From Streptomyces sp. GQFP (GTDB lineage Bacteria; Actinomycetota; Actinomycetes; Streptomycetales; Streptomycetaceae), in NCBI RefSeq assembly GCF_021545335.1, contig NZ_CP089312.1:1364001-1428000 (forward strand): a stretch of DNA of 64,000 nt. Reading direction: 5' to 3'. Below are positions 1 to 7,599 of the stretch, one piece after another. Within the stretch, counting starts at the first letter, position 1; each line of letters starts with the position of its first letter. The notes below the pieces were generated by a model that ran no database searches, had not been told where the DNA came from, and was given only the letters and a program-made list of their open reading frames with translations. The translations under genes were made by a program, and so were the position numbers.

Positions 1-719
1 CCGTGGAGGACCGCGCCCGCCGGCTGGAGCGGGAGAGAGCCGCCGACACCGCTCGCGCCCTGGCCCAGGAACGGGCCCGGATCGCCCGCGACATGCACGA
101 CATCCTCGCCCACGCGGTGAGCCTGATGGTCGTACAGGCGGAGGCCGGACCGGTCGTCGTACGCAGCGATCCGGAACGCGCGGAGGCGGCCTTCGACGCG
201 ATCGCCGGGGCCGGCCGGGACGCGATGCGGCAACTGCGGCTGATCCTCGGGGTGTTGAAGGAGGAGGAAGCAGAGAAGAGAAACCGGAACGGGAACGGAC
301 GCCACCTCCCACAACCCGGCATCGCATCCCTGCCCACCCTCATCCAACAAGTACGGGACTCCACCGCTCTGCGCACCGAACTGCTCACGACAGGCACCCC
401 CCGCCCCCTCCACCCGGACACGGAGGTGGCCGCCTACCGCGTGGTCCAGGAAGCCCTGACCAACACGGTGAAACACGCGTACGCTGCGAGCGCGCAGGTC
501 GAACTCGACTGGGGGGAGGACGAGTTGAAGCTGACGGTGACGGACGACGGGCGGGGCCCGGAGCAGGACGCGCACGGGGGCGGCCACGGTCTGATCGGCA
601 TCCGGGAGCGGGCCGCCGCCTGCGGAGGCAGCGCGACCGCGGGCCCCGGCCCGGGCGGCGGCTTCCGCGTCGTCGTCCACCTGCCGACCGCCGCGGACCG
701 GCAGACGGCCCCGGGGTGA
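1..719 (+). CDS. Sensor histidine kinase, C-terminal part (cut by window start)
   Basis: NarL-type two-component sensor kinase; only the cytoplasmic transmitter half is inside the window. The HisKA_3 dimerisation/phosphoacceptor helix shows the motif ARDMHDILAH, with the phospho-accepting His about 32 codons in. The GHKL ATPase follows, with N box EALTNTVKHA, G1 box DDGRGP and G2 region GGGHGLIGIRERA. Membrane or sensor segments would lie upstream of base 1, so the signal cannot be inferred. The stop lies four bases before the response regulator start, so the two form one operon and almost certainly one phosphorelay. The family assignment is firm; the target genes are unknown. Confidence 0.93.
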   Translation, partial: VEDRARRLERERAADTARALAQERARIARDMHDILAHAVSLMVVQAEAGPVVVRSDPERAEAAFDAIAGAGRDAMRQLRLILGVLKEEEAEKRNRNGNGRHLPQPGIASLPTLIQQVRDSTALRTELLTTGTPRPLHPDTEVAAYRVVQEALTNTVKHAYAASAQVELDWGEDELKLTVTDDGRGPEQDAHGGGHGLIGIRERAAACGGSATAGPGPGGGFRVVVHLPTAADRQTAPG

Positions 720-723
720 CGCG

Positions 724-1392
724 ATGAGCATCCGGGTGGTGGTCGCCGACGACCAGGAACTCGTCCGCAGCGGCTTCAGTATGATCCTGGAGGCACAGCA
801 GGACATCGAGGTGGTCGCGGAGGCCGGGGACGGCGCAGCGGCCGTCGCAGCGGTGGTCCGGCACACCCCCGACGTCGTCCTCCTGGACATCCGGATGCCC
901 GGCATGGACGGCCTGGAGGCGGCACGCCGGGTATGCGCGCAGTCCACCTGCAAGGTCGTGATGCTGACCACCTTCGACCTCGACGAGTACGTCTACGAGG
1001 CCCTGTACGCGGGCGCCAGCGGCTTCCTCCTGAAGGACGTACGCCGTGACGACCTGGTCCACGCGGTGCGGGTGGTGGCGGCCGGCGACTCCCTCCTGGC
1101 CCCCACGGTGACGCGCCGCCTGGTCGCCGACATCGTCCGCAGCCGCCGCGAGAAGGCCACCGCCGAGCCCGTTCCGCAGCGCCTGGAGATCCTCACCGGC
1201 CGCGAGGAGGAGACCCTGCGGCTACTGGCCCGCGGCCTGTCCAACGCGGAGATCGCGACGACCCTGTTCGTGAGCGAACACACCGTCAAGACGCATGTGA
1301 GCAACGTGCTGAGCAAGCTGGGGCTCAGGGACCGGGTGCAGGCGGTGATCTGCGCGTACGAGACGGGGTTGGTGACACCGGGGACGCCCTGA
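724..1392 (+). CDS. NarL/LuxR-family response regulator
   Basis: 222 aa DNA-binding response regulator, cognate partner of the kinase immediately upstream. The receiver domain (about residues 1-120) carries the acidic pocket ADD near residue 9, phospho-acceptor Asp55 in VVLLDIRMPG, the conserved Thr in MLTTFD and the Lys in LLKDV. The C-terminal LuxR-type helix-turn-helix (about 150-215) starts LTGREEETLRLLARGLSN and continues with the recognition helix SEHTVKTHVSNVL. Its stop codon lies inside the -35 element proposed for the next operon, so the caspase-type operon is probably transcribed separately, although read-through from this pair is possible. Confidence 0.95.
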   Translation: MSIRVVVADDQELVRSGFSMILEAQQDIEVVAEAGDGAAAVAAVVRHTPDVVLLDIRMPGMDGLEAARRVCAQSTCKVVMLTTFDLDEYVYEALYAGASGFLLKDVRRDDLVHAVRVVAAGDSLLAPTVTRRLVADIVRSRREKATAEPVPQRLEILTGREEETLRLLARGLSNAEIATTLFVSEHTVKTHVSNVLSKLGLRDRVQAVICAYETGLVTPGTP

Positions 1393-1417
1393 CAGCGCGC
1401 CGAAGTCGCGCTAACGT
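1389..1417 (+). promoter_or_regulatory. Candidate leaderless promoter for the caspase/Hsp90 operon
   Basis: The sequence shows CTGACA at 1389-1394 (5 of 6 to TTGACA), a 17-base spacer, and TAACGT at 1412-1417. The GTG start of the next gene is at 1424, exactly where a transcript from this -10 box should begin, and there is no Shine-Dalgarno sequence before it. This fits a leaderless mRNA, which is common in actinobacteria. The -35 box overlaps the stop codon of the response regulator gene. Confidence 0.5.
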
Positions 1418-1423
1418 CCCCGC

Positions 1424-4400
1424 GTGACGATCAGACGATCCGCCCTTCTCATCGGAGTGGGCGACACCCCGCGTGCCGCGTCGAGGTTCGGTTCCCTGAC
1501 GGAGCCGGTGGCACAGGACCTCGAAGCGATGGGGACACAGCTCGCCGCGTCGGGCTACTCCGTCCACACCCTCGGGCAGGGCGACGACGGGCAGGTGGAG
1601 CGGAACGACATCACCACCGCGCTGGAGCGGGCGGCCCAGGAGGAGTGCGAGCTGCTGCTCGTCTACTTCACGGGGCACGGAGTGCACGTCGGAGACACCG
1701 ACTACCTGGTTCCCGGGGACGCGCTCGCCCCCGCGCGCGGCCAGCAGTGGTCGAAGGCCCAGCTCGACTCGCTCCTCCCCGTCGACATGACGTCCTACCT
1801 GGCAGGATGCAAGGCGGAGTCGGTCGTCTACATCGTGGACGCATGCCGTGACAGCGCGCCCGACGACGACTCGGCGGGCTTCGGCGCCACCACCGTCCGC
1901 GCCCCGTCGAAGCGGCTGGCGCTACTGGTCGGCTGCGATCGCGAGGAACGCTGCCAATTCGACGCCACCGGAAGCCACTTCACCCGCGCACTCGCCGAGG
2001 CCCTGGACCCGTACGCCCCTCAGCGCACCCTCGAAACGGTGTTCCGCCAGGCCAAGGAGCGCACCACCGACTACGCGCGCCGCACCGGCGAGCAACACCC
2101 CCAGGTGAGCTACGCGCCCGGGGACGAGCCCGCCTCGGCCTTCCCTGAGCTGTGCGAGGGCACGGAGATCCCGCTGCGCTGGCGCGAGGACGTGGAGAAG
2201 GCCCCGTTGTGGATCTCCGGACCGGGTGTGGAGGGCCCGGACTCACCCATGCGGGAGCGCATCGCCGAGTTCGCGCGCGAATGCGCCGTCTCCGTCCTCA
2301 AGGACCGGCGCCGCTTCGACGACCCGTGGAACGACCCCGGGCTGCCCACCCGGACCGTGCGCCGGGTGATGCCGGAGCTGCTGCACGGCGGCACCGACCG
2401 TTCCCCGGTCGAGACCGGGCTGCTGGTGGCCCTGCCGTTCCTGCGGGAGGCCATGTGGGCCCGCAAGCTCAGCAGGCTCTCCGAGGCGGACCCGTTGAAC
2501 CTGGATCCGGTACGCCACGACGAGAACCGCTCCAAGATGCGCAACGAGCTTCAGTACGTGCACGAGAGCCACCCTCAGCTGCTGCGCAAGGCCCGTGGTC
2601 ACGGCCGACGGGGTGAGAGCGAGGCACACCGGGCGCTGGCCGCGTGGCTGGCCCACCGTTGGGTGGCCGAGCAGTTGGTCGACGCGCCCGACTCCGGCGG
2701 GCTGGAGCTGATCGGCCGCCTGGCCAGGGCGCTGCTCGGACCGGGGCAGGACCACCAGGAGCAACTCGACGAGGTTCGCTGGCTGTTGGCGAAGAGCATC
2801 CGGTTCCTGGCCGACGACCCCGTCGATCTGGCCTCGTACAACCCCTACCTGGCGGACGCGCCCACGGCCCTCACGACCGCCGAGGAGCGGTGCCCGGTAC
2901 GGCTGTGGAGCGTGCTGGGGCTGGTTCGGCTCGCCGGTCTCCTCGCCGCCGACATCCGGCAGTTCCCCGATGTCCTGCCCGATCACGTGGGTGTGGCCGA
3001 CCCGGTCCGGCCGGCCGATGTCGTGCGTACCCTGCACGATCAGCTGGAGTGGGCCAACGAGGGCAACGACCTGCACCTGAAGATGCTGTGCCCGCACCCG
3101 GCGCTCCACGAGGGCCTCACCGACCTCGCGCTGCGCGCGGACACCGTTCTGCGTGCCCTGCACACGGCCCGGGAACAGCAGCGCGGTGACTTCCCCGACC
3201 GGCTGCCGGGCCGGGTCACCACCCGGGATCTGCTGCCCGCGCGGCGCCCGCAGTCGGAGGAACGCGTCTACTCCGCCCCGCTGTTGCGCTTCGCACTGGC
3301 CCAGGACGAGATCCGCGAACTGCTGATGGGTCATCAGCTGTACGGCGACCGGTCCCTGGCCGTACGGGAGTTGTACCAGAACGCCGCCGACGCCTGCCGC
3401 TACCGCGAGTTGAGGTGGGAGTACCTGAGGCGCAAAGGCGGCGCCCCCTCCAAGTGGACCGCGGAGATCCGTATCACCCAGGGCCGTGAACCGTCCGTGG
3501 ACGGCCGCCCGGGCCGCGCCTACATCGAGTGCCGCGACAACGGCGTCGGTATGGGCCGGGCCCAGCTGGAGCAGACGTTCAGCCGGGCCGGCCGCCGCTT
3601 CTCCCAGACCCGCGCGTTCCGGCAGGAACAGGCCCGCTGGCTGGAGGAGGCCCCCGAGCTGCAGCTCTACCCGTACAGCCGGTTCGGCATCGGCGTACTC
3701 AGCTACTTCATGATCGCCGACGAGGTCACCCTGGTGACCCGCGAGGTGGACGCCGAGGGTTCGATCGCCCAACAGGCCCTGATCGTCGACATTTCGAGCA
3801 GCAGCGGCCTGTTCCGGATCCGGCGGTACGAGGACAAGGACGGGGGTGATCCGATACGGGACGGGGGGACTCTGGTCCGGCTGATGCTGAGCGAGCCGGA
3901 GGGGAACGAGGGGTTGGTGTCGGCGCTGGATGTGCTGAGACACCAAGTACGGCTGAACGAGCATGAGTTGGTCCTCTGCGAAGAGGGCGGCGAACCTGTG
4001 GTGTGGCCGGCGGGAGAGCTGCGGCACCCCGCCCCCCGGGACGAACCCAGGTTCGTCCCGCCGCTCGACGCCCAAGGCCACGTGTGGTGGGTGCCGAACA
4101 CGGGCATGGTGCTCGCCGACGGCATCGTCACCTCGCAGGAACCCTTCGGATACGTCATCAATCTGACCGGCCCCCACGCCCCGCAGCTCAGCGTCAACCG
4201 CAACAGTCTGCTGGGCTGGGACCGGGAGTGGGCCACCGAGGAGGTGCGCCGGGCCGTGGCCGACCTGGCCGGGTGGGAAGGACTGGACCTCCAGTGGCTG
4301 TGGAGTCTGGAGGAGGACAAGGACTCACTGGCCAGGACCGTGGCCGCCGAGCTGGCCGGAAGCGGGCTCACCCTGCCCGTCCGGCGGATCTCCGCCCATC

Positions 4401-6511
4401 ATCAGCCGGACGTCAGTCTCGACTCCGTCGGCTGGTTTCCGGATGACGGCAGCCTCCTTCCGCCGGAGCCCGGAACCTCTGCCCCCGGCGGCACCGACCT
4501 CACCGAATCGTGGCGCCTGGCGGTCCTGCGCGACCAGGGCATCCGCTTCGTCGACGACGTGGGCAGAACGGTCGTGCTCCCCGAGAACGTCACCGGGCAC
4601 CCCGTACCGCGCCCGGGCGACAACAAACTCCTCGACAACATGACCAGCGACATCAGGGACCTGGCCACCTACACTCGCGCATACGACCGGACCCTCGCCG
4701 AGGCTCTGCGTGACCTGCGTCGTTTCGCGATTCTCGGCCCCCGCCTGGAGATCCCCCCGGTCGCGGCGGACGACACGCCCGCCCTGGATTTCGTTCCCGA
4801 GAGCGTCGACCTGGAGTTGCTCACCTGGATGCGCGAGTGGGCGGAGCCCGGCAGGGCTCAATGGCAGCCCGCCGCGGGGGCGTTGTTCTCCATATCGGCC
4901 GACAGCGGTCAGAGCATCGGCGCGCTGCTGGAGCGCTGCCGCCAGTACGCACCGCTCGGCCTGACCGTCCCCGAAGTGCCGGTCGCCGACATCGCCGCTC
5001 ATGTCGCGACCTCCAGGGAAGCCGAACTGTTGGCGGGTTGGACGGAGAACGAGCGCCACAACAGCGTCGACGGGCTGCCGGTACACGTCCTGCCGGTCCA
5101 TATCGCCCGACTGGCTGAGAGGCTCGCGCTCACCAGCGCCGAGGTCCTGGCACAGCTGCGGCCCTGGGAGTTCCTCGGCTATCGGCTGCCGTCGGAGGAC
5201 CAATTGTTGGCGGCCGCCCCCAGCTCGGACCAGTGGGAGATGTTCAGTCGGTTCTGGGACCCGTCCAAAGACCTGCGGACGCCCACCCTCCAGTCCCTGC
5301 TGGCGGAGGCGGCACGCCGCAAGATCACGGTCAACGCCCTCCTGCAGTCCGTCGGAGATCTCGCCGCCCAGGCCGGAATGCGGCTGCCCGACCTGAGCCC
5401 GGGGCCGGCCGAGGCCCGCCCGTTGGAGGAGAGCGATCTGAAACTGCTCACGATCGACGGGAGCACCAGGAGTCCGTTGCCCACCCAGTCGATCCCCATC
5501 GACGTCCTGGCTCTGTGCTACGCCCCCGGGGGAAGAGTGCCCGGCCTCGGCGCGGACCTGGACTACGAGCCGTGGGACGCCTTCGTGTCCCGTCTTCGGC
5601 GGCTGGAAGAGCTCGGCATGGGCGTCCCCGACGATCTCGAACCCCTCCGCCACTGGCTGGACCTCTCCCCGCGCGACCGCATCGCCCTCCTCATCAGCAG
5701 CCTCGACCCCGGTGTCCCCTGGACCGCGGCCACTCTGGTCTGTGCGGCGGGCGAGCTGGGGGAGTCGCTGGGTGACTCCCTGCGGCGGCTGACCACTCAC
5801 GGGCCCAAGCTCCGCAAGAAGTCCCCGGCTCTTTCGCCTGCGGCCCTCGATCTCACGCCGGGCGACGGTGGCTCCGCCCTATTGACGGAGTTGAGCGGTA
5901 TCGAAACCGGCGAGCCCTTCCGGGCGGTCTGGAACGACATCACACCGTTCCGACTCGCCGAATACAGCCACCAGGCCAAACTCACCATCGACGAGGCACT
6001 CGACCAACTCGCCCCGTACCGCGCCCTCGGCGCGCCGATCCCCGAACTCACCGACGCACAACGTGCCTCGGTGACCGGACTCGTACCCGACAAGCACGAC
6101 CTCCTCGCCCTGTCCGCGTACATGGCCCTCAAGCAACCGCGGGCCTCCTCCCCCATCAGACCCCTGGAGCTGGTGGCCATAGCCGCCCGCCTCGGCCGGA
6201 CCGTCCAGAGGGTGCACGAGCGACTCAGCCGCTACGAACCCCTCGGCGTCGTCCTCGACGTCCCCGACGCCCCGGACACCCTCCCCCTCTGGCAGGATCT
6301 CGTCCTCCTCAGCGAGGGCCTCAACGGCCAGGAACCGGCCCTCCACGGCACCGTCTCCGCAGCCCAGGTCGCATCCCTGGCCCGCGAACTGGACACCGAC
6401 AGCGCCTGGGTGACGGAGCGCCTGCGCGTCTACGCGGCCATGTTCCAGCTGGACGTCGCCGAGACCGAAGCCGCCGACGCCTCGAACGCACCCCAGGAGC
6501 AAGCAACTTGA
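1424..6511 (+). CDS. Caspase - inactive-HD - Hsp90-like ATPase - wHTH-repeat conflict protein
   Basis: 1,695 aa multidomain protein of the predicted NTP-dependent bacterial conflict (suicide/defence) class. Residues 1-230 form a caspase-like (C14) protease domain: catalytic His85 in YFTGHGV and Cys141 in VYIVDACRD are both present, so the effector looks active. Residues about 330-480 resemble the HD-like domain seen with caspase effectors, without a clear catalytic HD pair. Residues about 610-890 are an Hsp90-like GHKL ATPase, with ELYQNAADACRYRE near 648 and CRDNGVGMG near 703. From about 1000 to the end there are repeats of roughly 75-80 residues, each with a pattern like LARLGRTVQRV followed by LxxYxPLG, matching the wHTH repeats reported with this ATPase. 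The stop overlaps the next start as TTGA, so translation is coupled. The trigger and substrate are unknown. Confidence 0.85.
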   Translation: MTIRRSALLIGVGDTPRAASRFGSLTEPVAQDLEAMGTQLAASGYSVHTLGQGDDGQVERNDITTALERAAQEECELLLVYFTGHGVHVGDTDYLVPGDALAPARGQQWSKAQLDSLLPVDMTSYLAGCKAESVVYIVDACRDSAPDDDSAGFGATTVRAPSKRLALLVGCDREERCQFDATGSHFTRALAEALDPYAPQRTLETVFRQAKERTTDYARRTGEQHPQVSYAPGDEPASAFPELCEGTEIPLRWREDVEKAPLWISGPGVEGPDSPMRERIAEFARECAVSVLKDRRRFDDPWNDPGLPTRTVRRVMPELLHGGTDRSPVETGLLVALPFLREAMWARKLSRLSEADPLNLDPVRHDENRSKMRNELQYVHESHPQLLRKARGHGRRGESEAHRALAAWLAHRWVAEQLVDAPDSGGLELIGRLARALLGPGQDHQEQLDEVRWLLAKSIRFLADDPVDLASYNPYLADAPTALTTAEERCPVRLWSVLGLVRLAGLLAADIRQFPDVLPDHVGVADPVRPADVVRTLHDQLEWANEGNDLHLKMLCPHPALHEGLTDLALRADTVLRALHTAREQQRGDFPDRLPGRVTTRDLLPARRPQSEERVYSAPLLRFALAQDEIRELLMGHQLYGDRSLAVRELYQNAADACRYRELRWEYLRRKGGAPSKWTAEIRITQGREPSVDGRPGRAYIECRDNGVGMGRAQLEQTFSRAGRRFSQTRAFRQEQARWLEEAPELQLYPYSRFGIGVLSYFMIADEVTLVTREVDAEGSIAQQALIVDISSSSGLFRIRRYEDKDGGDPIRDGGTLVRLMLSEPEGNEGLVSALDVLRHQVRLNEHELVLCEEGGEPVVWPAGELRHPAPRDEPRFVPPLDAQGHVWWVPNTGMVLADGIVTSQEPFGYVINLTGPHAPQLSVNRNSLLGWDREWATEEVRRAVADLAGWEGLDLQWLWSLEEDKDSLARTVAAELAGSGLTLPVRRISAHHQPDVSLDSVGWFPDDGSLLPPEPGTSAPGGTDLTESWRLAVLRDQGIRFVDDVGRTVVLPENVTGHPVPRPGDNKLLDNMTSDIRDLATYTRAYDRTLAEALRDLRRFAILGPRLEIPPVAADDTPALDFVPESVDLELLTWMREWAEPGRAQWQPAAGALFSISADSGQSIGALLERCRQYAPLGLTVPEVPVADIAAHVATSREAELLAGWTENERHNSVDGLPVHVLPVHIARLAERLALTSAEVLAQLRPWEFLGYRLPSEDQLLAAAPSSDQWEMFSRFWDPSKDLRTPTLQSLLAEAARRKITVNALLQSVGDLAAQAGMRLPDLSPGPAEARPLEESDLKLLTIDGSTRSPLPTQSIPIDVLALCYAPGGRVPGLGADLDYEPWDAFVSRLRRLEELGMGVPDDLEPLRHWLDLSPRDRIALLISSLDPGVPWTAATLVCAAGELGESLGDSLRRLTTHGPKLRKKSPALSPAALDLTPGDGGSALLTELSGIETGEPFRAVWNDITPFRLAEYSHQAKLTIDEALDQLAPYRALGAPIPELTDAQRASVTGLVPDKHDLLALSAYMALKQPRASSPIRPLELVAIAARLGRTVQRVHERLSRYEPLGVVLDVPDAPDTLPLWQDLVLLSEGLNGQEPALHGTVSAAQVASLARELDTDSAWVTERLRVYAAMFQLDVAETEAADASNAPQEQAT

Positions 6512-6843
6512 GCACCCCTCCCCACCAGCAGAACCTGGAATACGCCCAGGTCGACGTCGGGCGGGTCGACGACCTCTTCCAGGTCACCGCCGACACCGAC
6601 GGAATCACCGTCACCGGCGTCTGCCCCCGCTGCGACGGCGGCACCTCCACCACGTTCCCCCTGGGGATCGCGGGCACGAAGGGCCTGTTCCCCTGGTCCA
6701 AGGACAAGGTGCCGTCCCTCGCGGAACAGGCCGCTCTCAAGGCAACCGAGACGTTCTTCTGCGAATGCGGCTTCGCGCACTCCGGGCAGCCGGAGAACAC
6801 CCTCTTCGAGGGCTGCGGCGCCCAGTGGAAGTTCAAGCCTTGA
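6508..6843 (+). CDS. Small zinc-ribbon-like protein in the caspase operon
   Basis: 111 aa soluble protein of unknown function. Cysteines are arranged as CPRC near residue 33 and CECG near 90 with a further Cys near 106, which suggests a zinc ribbon. There is no signal peptide or membrane segment. The TTG start overlaps the stop of the caspase/Hsp90 gene (TTGA), and its own stop overlaps the next TTG start in the same way, so the three genes are translationally coupled in fixed order. It may be an adaptor or sensor for the large effector; this is inferred from position only. Confidence 0.8.
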   Translation: MSTPPHQQNLEYAQVDVGRVDDLFQVTADTDGITVTGVCPRCDGGTSTTFPLGIAGTKGLFPWSKDKVPSLAEQAALKATETFFCECGFAHSGQPENTLFEGCGAQWKFKP

Positions 6844-7442
6844 GCGCCGGTGCGGACCGTCGTTGGGAGGAGCTGGCCCGGGAACTCCAGTTCAGTCAGC
6901 TCGACCAATTGCGCAAGCAGGCGGAGGGCTGGCGCAACGGGCTGATCGGGCTCACGGCGCTCGTCACGGTCCTCGCCGTACTCAAGGGCCGCGACGACCT
7001 GTCCAAGCTCCCCTCGCCCTGGCAGACCGTCGCGACCGTGCTGCTCGGTTCGGCCTTCCTGCTCCTCGTGGTGGGTTCGCTGATCGCTGTGCGCGCCTCC
7101 TTCGGCAAGCCCGGCGAAGTGCTCCATCTCGGCGGGCAGTCGCTGCGGAAATGGACCCTCACCGAGATCCGGCGGGTGCGCCAGGCGTTGTACCTGAGCA
7201 TGATCGCCTTCACCCTCGGCATGACCCTCGTAGCCGCCGCCCTAGGCGTCTCCTGGACCCGGACCGAGGACCCCGCCGCCGACCTCGTCAAAGTCGCCAC
7301 CGCCACAGGGGATTTCTGCGGACAGCTCGTCTCCTACACCCCCGCGAACGTCACCCTCCTCCCCACCACGGGCGACACCACCAAACCCCTCGTACTCCGC
7401 ACCGCCGACGTCCGGAAGATCACCCCGGCGACCGCCTGCTGA
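6840..7442 (+). CDS. Three-TM membrane protein in the caspase operon
   Basis: 200 aa protein read from the TTG at 6840, which overlaps the preceding stop (TTGA). An ATG further upstream at 6765 is in frame but would run deep into the previous gene. After a short cytoplasmic, amphipathic N-terminus there are hydrophobic segments near residues 33-50 (GLIGLTALVTVLAVL), 60-84 (ATVLLGSAFLLLVVGSLIAV) and 115-140 (SMIAFTLGMTLVAAALGV), followed by a roughly 60-residue Cys-containing tail. No enzymatic motif was seen. In such an operon it could anchor or gate the effector at the membrane, or act as the membrane-damaging part. Family not recognised. Confidence 0.8.
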   Translation: MSAGADRRWEELARELQFSQLDQLRKQAEGWRNGLIGLTALVTVLAVLKGRDDLSKLPSPWQTVATVLLGSAFLLLVVGSLIAVRASFGKPGEVLHLGGQSLRKWTLTEIRRVRQALYLSMIAFTLGMTLVAAALGVSWTRTEDPAADLVKVATATGDFCGQLVSYTPANVTLLPTTGDTTKPLVLRTADVRKITPATAC

Positions 7443-7599
7443 CCCCTGCGCGACGCCCCTCCCCCGCACGACCCATACCGCCCCGCCCCTCCCCCGCAAG
7501 AGCGACCCCCGAAACCCCTCCCCCCGGCGATCCCCCCACCCCCCGCCCGGCAGCAGCCTGTTCGGTGACATCAAGTCCACCGATCCCGTGGGAGGGACC

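Noticed and set aside
2243..5800. Long open frames on the minus strand across the caspase/Hsp90 gene (for example 2243-4177 and 4325-5800)
   Set aside because: Compositionally biased Gly/Arg/Val/Gln-rich translations with no domain, opposite a gene with clear domains; typical antisense shadows in high-GC DNA.
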